From: Rickettsiales bacterium
Lineage (GTDB): Bacteria; Pseudomonadota; Alphaproteobacteria; Micavibrionales; GCA-2720935
Reading direction: 5' to 3'
DNA length: 33,977 bases
Assembly: GCA_002720935.1 (NCBI GenBank)
Contig: PBIV01000059.1
Span: forward strand, 1-33,977
Positions 9,166 through 18,053 of the stretch are shown here, piece by piece. The notes under the pieces were generated by a model that was given only the letters and a program-made list of their open reading frames with translations, had not been told where the DNA came from and ran no database searches. The translations under genes were made by a program, and so were the position numbers. Within the stretch, counting starts at the first letter, position 1, and each line of letters starts with the position of its first letter.

Positions 9166-10173
9166 TTATAAACCAAAGACAAGCTGTGCTAATGCGACAA
9201 AAAGCGGGATACAAATCGCAATCGCAATTGGCGTCCCCACACTGGTTGACGCCCCAATATAAGCCGAAGGATTTGCCGATGGAATACCACTGCGCAAAGT
9301 TGGAGGCCCTGAAATATCAGAGTTTGAGGCTGCAATAACAGATAAAATAATGACACCGCCTGGGCTAAACCCAACAGCCAAATGCGCAATATATCCCAGA
9401 CCAAACGCCATAAGACCATGAATAATTGGGCCAATAAACGCATATATTGCATACCAATGCGCAACCCGACGCAGTTCATTTAACCTTGTATAAGCTTCCA
9501 TCCCCATAACCAATAAAAGGATTGAGAGAAACCCTTTGAATAAAGGATCGTAAAAGCCTTCAAGCACTGTGTCTGGTTTTGTGACCAGACCAAGAACCAA
9601 GCCTAGAATAAGGGCGGACAGCGCAGAGCCACGCATACTTTCCTTAACAATCCCCCAAACATCAACCTTACTTTCCTGGCCATCATTCTTTTTCTTTAAA
9701 TGAATATTTGCCAGAACGATCGCCAAAATAAGGGCTGGAATGTCCATAAATGGATAAAGCGCAGGCACCCAAGCCTCAAAACCAATACCTTCTTCTTGGA
9801 GCATAACGATTGCAGCCGCCAAGGTTGATGCACTCACAGCCCCAAATAAACCTGCCGTTGCAATACCGTCTTCCCGCTTAACACTCGGGATTAATGAGAA
9901 AAGAAAAACACCCACAACAACAATCATTGCGCCAATAACAACAGAAGAAAGGGCTGGCAAAAGCATAACGCTGAAATCAGCTTCACGAATTTCAATACCA
10001 CCCTCAAGGCCAATCTTCATAAGAAGCATGAAAACGATAAATTGATAAATCGCATTTGGTATTTTCAAATTACTACCCAGTGCCGCAATCAGCATACCAC
10101 CAATTAAAAAACCAAGAGTTGGCGATTGAAACTGCACCAATAAGCGCATTACAAAGTCTAACAGAAACTCCAT
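9166..10173 (-). CDS. sbtA: SbtA-family sodium-dependent bicarbonate transporter
   Basis: 335 aa, multi-TM; 'SPTLGFLIGGMLIAALGSNLKIPNAIYQFIVFMLLMKIGLEGGIEI' and 'SVIAASNSDISGPPTLRSGIPSANPSAYIGASTSVGTPIAIAICIPLF' match the SbtA/DUF897 family. Confidence 0.9.
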   Translation of the reverse strand: MEFLLDFVMRLLVQFQSPTLGFLIGGMLIAALGSNLKIPNAIYQFIVFMLLMKIGLEGGIEIREADFSVMLLPALSSVVIGAMIVVVGVFLFSLIPSVKREDGIATAGLFGAVSASTLAAAIVMLQEEGIGFEAWVPALYPFMDIPALILAIVLANIHLKKKNDGQESKVDVWGIVKESMRGSALSALILGLVLGLVTKPDTVLEGFYDPLFKGFLSILLLVMGMEAYTRLNELRRVAHWYAIYAFIGPIIHGLMAFGLGYIAHLAVGFSPGGVIILSVIAASNSDISGPPTLRSGIPSANPSAYIGASTSVGTPIAIAICIPLFVALAQLVFGL

Positions 10174-10352
10174 TTTAATCTCCTATTCAATAAAGATGAT
10201 GCAAATAATAGCATCGGAAATCTTCAACTTCTATTTATTGATAAGGATCACTCTTCCACATTAATATTTTTACAGCAAGCTTTTTTAAAAACGATCGACA
10301 TGCTAATGAATAGCTAAATAAATTAGGGGCATTATAAATAAACTCCGAACAT

Positions 10353-10383
10353 AAAAAAAGCCGCCCGAAAGCGACTTTTTTTT
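10353..10383 (-). terminator. Rho-independent terminator after tRNA-Gly
   Basis: Minus strand: agtcgc-tttcgg-gcggct plus T run. Confidence 0.75.
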
Positions 10384-10396
10384 AAGATTTAAAGAA

Positions 10397-10471
10397 TGGA
10401 GCGGGTGAAGAGATTCGAACTCTCGACATTTACCTTGGCAAGGTAACGCTCTACCCCTGAGCTACACCCGC
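10397..10471 (-). tRNA. tRNA-Gly (anticodon GCC), CCA encoded
   Basis: Reverse complement GCGGGTGTAGCTCAGGGGTAGAGCGTTACCTTGCCAAGGTAAATGTCGAGAGTTCGAATCTCTTCACCCGCTCCA folds as a cloverleaf; TTGCCAA anticodon loop; TTCGAAT T-loop. Confidence 0.97.
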
Positions 10472-10494
10472 AACAATTTCTTTAATGCTTCGCC

Positions 10495-10523
10495 AATATA
10501 GTTTTACTAAACTAAATGGTCAA
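10495..10523 (-). promoter_or_regulatory. Promoter for tRNA-Gly (TTGACC-N17-TATATT)
   Basis: -35 at 10523-10518, -10 at 10500-10495 on the minus strand, about 24 nt upstream of the mature tRNA 5' end. Confidence 0.7.
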
Positions 10524-10532
10524 GCATTTTTT

Positions 10533-13500
10533 TTAGAATTTGAAACGAGCCTTCAAAACACCTGTGTGAGATGAGAAGTCTTCTTTCAACTCAGCATCAT
10601 AAGAAGCTGTGAAGTCCATCATCTTGTTTGGAACAGTGTATGTTACACCAGTACCAAGGTTAACAGATGCCTCAGCAATGTCCGCGCCCTCTGTGCTGTA
10701 AGAAACACCAGTGCCTGTGAATGTGCTTGTCGCTTGTGCTTCATCACCAATGAAGTCATACATGAAGTTAGCATGTACTTCTGGTAACCATGTAGCACCG
10801 TTACGAGCAACCATTTCAGACTGTAGTGACGCACCAACTGAACCGATTAATACATGTGTATCGTCGATATCAACATCTTGTGTGAAACCACCACCAGAAG
10901 AATCTGTAAGTCTGAACTCATCGCCTTCAACAAATGTGTACAATAAGCCCGCAGATGGAACAAGTGTTACATTCTTAGTTAGGGCCTTAGAGAAACCAGC
11001 TTTAACAGAGGCAGAATACTGACCCGCATCGAAATCACCAGCAAGGCTTCTATCTAATCCACCAAAGTTGATAACTTGAGTTGTTTCAGCATCGTTAAAT
11101 GTATAACCAACCATACCTTCTAGGAAGTAGTTACCTTTTGTGTAATCACCGTAAAGTGATACTTGGTAGCTATCAATTTCTGTACCATTAAGAGCTAAGC
11201 TGTCACCATCAACTTCTGTGTTTGCGTAACCTAATGCCACACCAACACGGCTGTTTACAGTAACTTGTCTGTCAAAGCCCATAGTTCCACCGAATGTTTC
11301 AGATTCAAAACCATCAACACCGCCACGCTCATCTTGTTCAGCTGTCTGAGCAAAACCTTGGAACCAGAAACCGTCTCTCATGATACCATTACCAGATGAA
11401 GCACCGAACATAGCAGCATTTATGTTAGTACTGATATTAGCCGCTCTTGTTGCACTTAAACGAGTTGATGTTTGAGTAGAAAGACGAGATATGTTCGATG
11501 TCATTGCTGTTGTAGCAAACGTAGACTGAACATCAACACCAGACTGTTGAGCAGCTCTCTTAGCTGAATTACCACCCGCAGAGATTGCTGCGTCCAAGGC
11601 AGTTCTCGCAGTAGCATCAGAGCCTGTAGTAATTGCATCGTCAGCAGCGAACAAAGCATCAGCTTCGCCTTCACTTACATCAATGTCGCCCGCTAATTGT
11701 GCGTTTGATTTCTCAACAACGCTCATTGTAACGCGCTCATCAGTAACAATGATGAAGTCAACATTAACAAGCGTACCAGCATTTGATGTATCGAATGTCA
11801 CACCGTTATCTGTCAATGTACCGCCATCAGCATCAACTAGATCAACTGTACCTGTGTAACCAGTTGCAAAGTTAACAGCAACCGTACCATTTGGTAAGAT
11901 AACTGTCGCATTATTTGTATCAGCGTCAATATATGTTGAATTTGTTGTCTCAGCATTTGTTGCGGCTAATGTTGTACCAGTTAATGTAATTGTTGAACCA
12001 TCAGCAATTGTCATCACTGTTGAACCACCAAGAACAACTGAGTCATCCATGCTTAAAGTACCGTTAACATTAAATGCTGAAGCATCGATAGTGTTACCAC
12101 CAGTAATCAAGCTACCCGCAGCGTCAATATCCAATGTACCGATAAGTTCATTTGTACCAATATCACCAGCAATAGTTACATCACCATCTAGATCTAACAC
12201 ACCCAATGTATTTACAGCAGTTGAGTCGATATCACCAACCAATGTTGTTGTACCCGTTACTTGCAATGTACTTCCATCTTCAATTTGAATATTAGATGTT
12301 GAAACATTTGCAGATACAGCCAATGTAGTATTGTTAGACACTTCAAGAAGATCAAGAGCTGTACCGTTACCGATAACACCAGTAAATGTTTGTGTACCAC
12401 CACCATCAAAGACAGCGTTACCGCCATCTAAGTTAGCGATACCGATTGCAGCACCATTACCAGAGAAACGTACCGCAGCATTCGTATCAGCCATTGTTAA
12501 TGTGGTTGCGTTAATTGTTGTACCAGACATCTCGAAGTCAGATCCAGCACCGATTGAGATCGTTGCGATACCATTTGTACCACCAACTGTACCAGCAAGC
12601 ACAGTTCCTGAGAAACCAGCACCAACTGAGATCACACCAGTACCCGCACCATCACTATCGATAGATGTTGCATTAACATCAACGTTAGATGCACCAATGA
12701 TTAACTCACCAGTACCTTCTAATGTGATTGCACCAGCGTTGAATGTACCAGCTGTTCTAACATCCATGTCAGCAGCGTTTGCAACTGAAATACCTGTGAT
12801 ACCGTTTACGGCACCAACTGTTGAACCAGCACCGAACACAACAACTGTGTCAAGGTCTAATGAACCCGCAGCACTACCGTCTGAATCAATTGCACCAGTA
12901 AATGTTGAACCAGCGCCAGTGAATTGTAGAACTGAACCAGTTGCACCTTGTAATGTAACGTTGTCAATATTGTTAACCGTACCAGAAAGTGTTGCTGTGA
13001 ATGTATCAGCAACTTCCATTGTAGCAATAGAGTTGTTTCCACCCACATTACCAACAAAAGTAACATCACCATCAAGGTCTAATACACCAGCCGAACCGCC
13101 TGTGCTATCAACTGCACCTGTTACTGAAACAGTTGCACCAGTAAGGTTTAATTCGCCATCTACTGTAATAGCAGTTGCATCAACTGTTGAACCACCAACG
13201 ATTAAAGTATCAGTTGCCTGAACATCAATTAAACCAAGTGATGCAGGTGCTGTACCAGCATTCCCAGTAATTGTGTATGTTCCAGCATTAGATCCTGTTC
13301 TGAAGGTACCTTCACCATCAGCACCACCAATAACGTTACCAGTTACTGTGTTACCATCAGACTGAAGTGTTAATGTTGATGTACCGCCAAGAAGAACGTT
13401 TGTCGCATAGATGTCACCATCCATATCAAAGCTAGCATCAGTATCAGTAGCACCAACTGTAACAGATGTTACTTCTTCGCCAGCAACCGCTGTACCAATA

Positions 13501-15122
13501 TTACCTGTGAATGTTAAGTCACTATCAACTGTTACCAAACCAGTTCCACCTGCTGCAGAAGCAACATCACCAGTGAAGGCCTGAGCGGCACCACCAGCAA
13601 AAACAATCCTACCAGTACCGTTCAAAGTAACAGAATCAATTTCAATTGCCGTTGCCGCTGCACCAAATTCTGCATACACGGATGTTGCAACGTCCATCGT
13701 TGCAATTGAATTACCAGAACCTACAGTACCATCGAAAATTGTATCTACATCAATGTTTAAGTTACCAGCTGAACCACCAGTACTTGCGATATCACCTATA
13801 ATTGTTGTCGCCGCCGAAGCAGAGACTTGCAACGTACCATCAAGAGTAATGTTTGTTGCATCGATAATTGTACCAGCACCTGTGAAGTTTAATGTATCAG
13901 CTGTTGTAATATCTAATGAAGCGATACCATTTGTTCCACCAATGTTACCATTAAATGAAACTGTACCATCACCATCAACTGTTACCGCACCATTACCGTC
14001 TGTATCTTCAATACCGTTAGCAGAAACAACCGAAGAACCAGCACCTAAAGTAAGAGCACCACTGCCTTCCAACGTGATATCATCTGCATTAACTGTCCCT
14101 TGGAATTCAACTGAACCAGCTGTATCAACAGTAACTGTCGCTAAGTTGTTATTACTACCAACATCACCAAAAACTGTAATGTTAGCGCCATTAATGTCTA
14201 AAATACCAGAGTTATCAGATGAATCGATATCGCCTGTGTAACTTGCGTTAGCGCCATCGAGTGCCAATGTGTGACCAGTTGTTAGGTCAGCACCTGTTGC
14301 AACAGTAATTGCAGCAGCACCACCACTGAATGTTGTCGTACCAGCACCATCAAGATCCAAAACTTGGATATTAATTGTTGTACCAGATAATTCAACAGCG
14401 CCACCGCCAGTAACATCTAACTCACCAATAGCGTTTGATGCACCGATAGTACCAGCAATCGTTGTCGTGCCAGCAACCGTAACGGTACCATTACCAGGAG
14501 CGCCCGAATCAATGTCACCATTATAACCAGAAACATTTAAAACCAACTCAGAATCAGCATCAAACTGCGTTGAGCCCAATGAAATTGAAGCACCATTAAC
14601 TGTTGTAACGTCACCAGCATTCGCCATTGTGATAACACCAGATGCGCCCAAACGGTGAGCCTCAGTGTCATCACCAAGTGTTAACGTGTGCGCCCCTGTA
14701 CCTTCAAATGTGAAGTTAATCGTATCTGGTTCATCACCCGCAACACTACCATCTGCAACAACCGCACCCGTCATGCTAACAGCAACTGCATTTGCATCCA
14801 CACCAATATTAAATGTAACAACATCAGCATTTGTCGAAGCACTCGGCCCCTCAGCACCATCAATTGATACATTAGCAGCATCGCCCAATGCAACAGATGA
14901 ATCAAATGTGAAAATCAAAGGAGTGGCGTTCCCTGAATTATCCGCATAAACAATAGTATCAGTATCATCTAAAGTAGCACCTACACCACCGTCGACACCA
15001 CCTGTATTACCGCCATTTGTAATCGTCTCCTCAGCAGCATAAGTATTGTTCGTTGCACCAGCCGAAAGTGCAAGAGCGATCGCAGCAACCGATACGCCGT
15101 ATTTGAATTTAGAGAAAGTCAT
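10533..15122 (-). CDS. Autotransporter (type V secretion), paralog of the 4128-8588 gene
   Basis: 1529 aa; signal peptide MTFSKFKYGVSVAAIALALSAG; repeats such as 'DSTGGSAGVLDLDGDVTFVGNVGGNNSIATMEV'; C-terminal barrel from 'GFWFQGFAQTAEQDERGGVDGFESETFGGTMGFD' to '...SSHTGVLKARFKF'. Confidence 0.92.
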   Translation of the reverse strand: MTFSKFKYGVSVAAIALALSAGATNNTYAAEETITNGGNTGGVDGGVGATLDDTDTIVYADNSGNATPLIFTFDSSVALGDAANVSIDGAEGPSASTNADVVTFNIGVDANAVAVSMTGAVVADGSVAGDEPDTINFTFEGTGAHTLTLGDDTEAHRLGASGVITMANAGDVTTVNGASISLGSTQFDADSELVLNVSGYNGDIDSGAPGNGTVTVAGTTTIAGTIGASNAIGELDVTGGGAVELSGTTINIQVLDLDGAGTTTFSGGAAAITVATGADLTTGHTLALDGANASYTGDIDSSDNSGILDINGANITVFGDVGSNNNLATVTVDTAGSVEFQGTVNADDITLEGSGALTLGAGSSVVSANGIEDTDGNGAVTVDGDGTVSFNGNIGGTNGIASLDITTADTLNFTGAGTIIDATNITLDGTLQVSASAATTIIGDIASTGGSAGNLNIDVDTIFDGTVGSGNSIATMDVATSVYAEFGAAATAIEIDSVTLNGTGRIVFAGGAAQAFTGDVASAAGGTGLVTVDSDLTFTGNIGTAVAGEEVTSVTVGATDTDASFDMDGDIYATNVLLGGTSTLTLQSDGNTVTGNVIGGADGEGTFRTGSNAGTYTITGNAGTAPASLGLIDVQATDTLIVGGSTVDATAITVDGELNLTGATVSVTGAVDSTGGSAGVLDLDGDVTFVGNVGGNNSIATMEVADTFTATLSGTVNNIDNVTLQGATGSVLQFTGAGSTFTGAIDSDGSAAGSLDLDTVVVFGAGSTVGAVNGITGISVANAADMDVRTAGTFNAGAITLEGTGELIIGASNVDVNATSIDSDGAGTGVISVGAGFSGTVLAGTVGGTNGIATISIGAGSDFEMSGTTINATTLTMADTNAAVRFSGNGAAIGIANLDGGNAVFDGGGTQTFTGVIGNGTALDLLEVSNNTTLAVSANVSTSNIQIEDGSTLQVTGTTTLVGDIDSTAVNTLGVLDLDGDVTIAGDIGTNELIGTLDIDAAGSLITGGNTIDASAFNVNGTLSMDDSVVLGGSTVMTIADGSTITLTGTTLAATNAETTNSTYIDADTNNATVILPNGTVAVNFATGYTGTVDLVDADGGTLTDNGVTFDTSNAGTLVNVDFIIVTDERVTMSVVEKSNAQLAGDIDVSEGEADALFAADDAITTGSDATARTALDAAISAGGNSAKRAAQQSGVDVQSTFATTAMTSNISRLSTQTSTRLSATRAANISTNINAAMFGASSGNGIMRDGFWFQGFAQTAEQDERGGVDGFESETFGGTMGFDRQVTVNSRVGVALGYANTEVDGDSLALNGTEIDSYQVSLYGDYTKGNYFLEGMVGYTFNDAETTQVINFGGLDRSLAGDFDAGQYSASVKAGFSKALTKNVTLVPSAGLLYTFVEGDEFRLTDSSGGGFTQDVDIDDTHVLIGSVGASLQSEMVARNGATWLPEVHANFMYDFIGDEAQATSTFTGTGVSYSTEGADIAEASVNLGTGVTYTVPNKMMDFTASYDAELKEDFSSHTGVLKARFKF

Positions 15123-15377
15123 ATTTATAAGTCCTTTTTAATATGGTTAAAGTGAACGAAATTTTTAATTTAAAAACCCAATTTTGAGCAAAGTATAAGA
15201 AGCCCAGAATTAAATTCAAAGTAGACATTAATATGGTTCAAAATAAAAAATGAAGCGCGTGACATTTTTATCACGCAAGAAGAATGGATAAGAACTATCC
15301 TTTTGAAAAGTTATCACAATTTTAAAGAATTACAAATTGAAACTTTAAAATATTATTTTTTACCCCCCCCTCTTTAA

Positions 15378-15416
15378 ACAAAAAGAAACCCCTTCAGGAA
15401 ACTAATCTTGAAGGGG
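15378..15416 (-). terminator. Rho-independent terminator downstream of the 15450-16363 gene pair
   Basis: ccccttca / tgaagggg stem, T-rich on the minus strand. Confidence 0.75.
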
Positions 15417-15449
15417 AACGTTTAGGAGATAACTTTTAAAAAACTACCA

Positions 15450-15734
15450 TTAACCGACATGGATAAATGGCACATCAAACACATGGGTTTGATTATCTGT
15501 TGTAAAAAATGTAACCAAGGCCATTGATGAGGAGGCAACGAGATTGCGAAAATTTTCTGCAACTTCGATATCAAGCATAACCGTGTCTTCACCCCCTTGG
15601 TTACTGCCCTCATAATTGAAGATAAATGAGCCCGTATCTTTATAAAACTCAACAGAGCTTATCGGGGCTTCTAATGTTTCTTCACACGCAAAAACAATGC
15701 GCCCATCATTCGTTAAAATTACCTCTGCCTTCAT
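15450..15734 (-). CDS. Conserved hypothetical protein, 94 aa
   Basis: Translationally coupled to the upstream ORF (4-nt overlap), followed by a terminator. Confidence 0.65.
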   Translation of the reverse strand: MKAEVILTNDGRIVFACEETLEAPISSVEFYKDTGSFIFNYEGSNQGGEDTVMLDIEVAENFRNLVASSSMALVTFFTTDNQTHVFDVPFIHVG

Positions 15735-16363
15735 ACTAACCCCTTAATAAATTGCATTACATTTTTAGGCTTTTCATGCCCATGCCCTCTATGCGACGAA
15801 CAATCCTCACTCACAACAGGGCGAAGTGTCTTTGTTTCCAAATCATGCGCCAACTCATTTGGGCAATAATCTGGTGTATCCACGCCATGCTCGACTTCCA
15901 TTTCATGCGCCATATCATGCGGATGATGATGTAACGCAAACTCCCATCCTAATTCGCCCAGGACCTTATCTTCAAAGCGTTCATGGCGCTCATGTAAAGC
16001 ATGTCTTTTTTGTAAAAGGCGTTGAAATTGTCTTTGTCTGAATTGTGCTTCTTGCTGTGCCACAATATGAGCCGGCATATTTTTACCAGAGCTTACAGGC
16101 CAAAATCCTAAGCCATCATTATGCACACCAAATTCCTCAGGCGTTTCTTCTAAATCACTTAAAACCATCGCTTTAAGTTTTTGCGCAGGTGTTTCATTTA
16201 ATTGACCAGAGATTACCGCTGATTCTTGCCTTAATGTATCAACCGATTTAGCGATGACAGTGCTTTGACCACTGGCAAGCGCTTTCTTTAATTCTTCTAA
16301 TGCTGCTGAGTTCTTTTGCTCTAATTGATTCACAGTCTTTGTTTCCCCTATATTTAAGTACAA
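15731..16363 (-). CDS. Hypothetical protein with His-rich C-terminal half
   Basis: 210 aa; 'ALHERHERFEDKVLGELGWEFALHHHPHDMAHEMEVEHGVD...SSHRGHGHEKPK'. Exact start uncertain. Confidence 0.65.
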   Translation of the reverse strand: MYLNIGETKTVNQLEQKNSAALEELKKALASGQSTVIAKSVDTLRQESAVISGQLNETPAQKLKAMVLSDLEETPEEFGVHNDGLGFWPVSSGKNMPAHIVAQQEAQFRQRQFQRLLQKRHALHERHERFEDKVLGELGWEFALHHHPHDMAHEMEVEHGVDTPDYCPNELAHDLETKTLRPVVSEDCSSHRGHGHEKPKNVMQFIKGLV

Positions 16364-16586
16364 TTTTCCCGCTCCATCGAAGCCGTTGATGGATTTTTTT
16401 TCGAGAGACTTAACCTCTTTTTTTTAATTTTTCATTAACTAATTAGATAGTACCACAAGATTCGCTGAAATGCAAATTTTTATGACAAACTGATGACGAT
16501 TCTTTACAAAAATATCTCCTTTTTTAAAATTAAAAGTCTTGAAACGATTAAGTTGAGTAACATTAAGCTCTAAATGCTAATTTTTA

Positions 16587-16615
16587 TTGACATAATAATA
16601 TTGGTGTTCTATTGT
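16587..16615 (+). promoter_or_regulatory. Candidate promoter (TTGACA-N17-TATTGT) for the 16657 ORF
   Basis: TTGACA at 16587-16592, TATTGT at 16610-16615. Confidence 0.5.
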
Positions 16616-16656
16616 GCGGGCAATTAATTTTAAACGGTTTAGCGAAAGATAGCTTT

Positions 16657-17346
16657 ATGCAACTCACACCAGATGAACTAATCGATATCCTCCTTCAAAA
16701 GCCAGGCCGCATTACCGCAGGTATTTTGGATAAGCGTAATCCTTTACAAAAAATGCGTGATGACGCTTTGGCTATAAAGACAACAGATACTACTCACTAC
16801 GGTAAGGGGTTGGGATGGCCGCGTTGGAAACAAGAATTTAAGAAGAATTTTATGCATGAAGCATGGGATAAAGTTCCAGTTGAAGAGGAAAGTAACCGTT
16901 CTTTGAAAAAAGCTTTAAGCGAGCTTCGTTATATTGGCTATGAGGGGCAAAAAATTGATGAAATAAGATCTGCCTGTATTCGCTTTTTCTTACGTTATTA
17001 CAGCAATGGGGATACAGACCTATTGGAAATGTCAAAAGAAGAACACCGCGGATACTGGGCAACAGATTATAATGATCGCGCTTTTTTGGGTAATGCCCTG
17101 ATTATTGCTTTAAATGACGTTCGCCCTAACTATCCTGACTTAACGATTGAAGATTACTATTCCTCTGATAACTGTGAAATCTTGAATGTAATAACACAAT
17201 CCCCGATCAATGAAGTTATCATTGAAGAGAAATTTCGATACTTTATGAGACTTTATATTAAAAGCCGAAACGAGGGCAGAGGATCAATAAATCTTTTAAA
17301 ACCAGAAAAACCGCAAAAAATAGGCCGCGTAAAGCCTGCATTATAA
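16657..17346 (+). CDS. Hypothetical protein (start reassigned to ATG at 16657)
   Basis: The ORF-track start is TTG at 16612, inside a sigma70-like -10 element; next in-frame ATG gives MQLTPDELIDILLQKPG. Confidence 0.6.
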   Translation: MQLTPDELIDILLQKPGRITAGILDKRNPLQKMRDDALAIKTTDTTHYGKGLGWPRWKQEFKKNFMHEAWDKVPVEEESNRSLKKALSELRYIGYEGQKIDEIRSACIRFFLRYYSNGDTDLLEMSKEEHRGYWATDYNDRAFLGNALIIALNDVRPNYPDLTIEDYYSSDNCEILNVITQSPINEVIIEEKFRYFMRLYIKSRNEGRGSINLLKPEKPQKIGRVKPAL

Positions 17347-17412
17347 AATCAACTTTATAATTTTTTAGATCCTAGGCTTGATAATTGAGTTGTTTTTCCT
17401 ATTATAATACCC

Positions 17413-17958
17413 ATGGAACAAACACAAAGCAAAGATACCCAAACCGCTTATGAAGACCATCCCGATAAAGGCATGGTTATTGATAAACTTGAAGAACTTG
17501 GCATTCAGTATAAAATTTTTGAGCATGAGCCCGTCTTTACGGTTGAGCAAGGCTTACACCTTCATGACATTATCCCTGGTGGGCATTGCAAAAATCTTTT
17601 CTTAAAAGATAAAAAAGGTGAGCTTTGGCTCATCTCTGCGATTGAGAGTACTAAGATTGATCTAAAAAAGATCGAGCCCCTTATCGCCTCTGCGCGCTTA
17701 TCTTTTGCATCACCTGAGCGATTAGAAGAAAATCTAAAAGTCAAGCCAGGCTCGGTAACCCCTTTTGCCCTTATCCATGATGAGTATAATAAAATCAATG
17801 TTATCCTGGATAGCAATCTCTTTGATTATGAGCAGGTAAACTTTCACCCGCTTCACAATCATGAGTCCTTAATGCTAACACCGAACGACCTTGTCCTTTA
17901 TATTAAAGCCGTCGGGTATCAGCCAAAAATCGTAGACCTCTCAGGCAAGAGCTATTAA
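17413..17958 (+). CDS. YbaK/ProX-type prolyl-tRNA editing domain protein
   Basis: 'KLEELGIQYKIFEHEPVFTVEQGLHLHDIIPGGHCKNLFLKDKKGELWLISAI...LKVKPGSVTPFALIHDEYNKINVILDSNLF' matches the ProX/PrdX pattern. Confidence 0.88.
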   Translation: MEQTQSKDTQTAYEDHPDKGMVIDKLEELGIQYKIFEHEPVFTVEQGLHLHDIIPGGHCKNLFLKDKKGELWLISAIESTKIDLKKIEPLIASARLSFASPERLEENLKVKPGSVTPFALIHDEYNKINVILDSNLFDYEQVNFHPLHNHESLMLTPNDLVLYIKAVGYQPKIVDLSGKSY

Positions 17959-18053
17959 AGAAAACGCCCTCTAATTTTATTTACCATAATTTTTAATAGA
18001 TTTTTCAAATTTATTATGGTAATATTGTAAAAAAATATTAAGGGGCAGGCATT

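Noticed and set aside
12331-14241. Plus-strand ORFs of 296 and 162 aa opposite the second autotransporter
   Set aside because: Same artefact: Pro/Val/Ser-rich translations of the reverse strand of Asp/Gly/Asn/Thr-rich repeats.
10397-15122. Idea that tRNA-Gly is co-transcribed only with the Gly-rich autotransporter to supply its decoding
   Set aside because: The tRNA has its own good promoter (TTGACC-N17-TATATT), so exclusive co-transcription is unnecessary. Read-through remains possible and is listed separately.
4128-15122. Direct-repeat or CRISPR-like array in the repetitive regions
   Set aside because: The repetition is at protein level with diverged codons and continuous reading frames; there are no uniform DNA repeats or spacers.
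15257-15276. gcgtga-N8-tcacgc as a CRP/FNR site
   Set aside because: Spacing is N8 between GTGA and TCAC half-sites, not the N6 of the TGTGA-N6-TCACA consensus; kept only as an unspecified inverted repeat.
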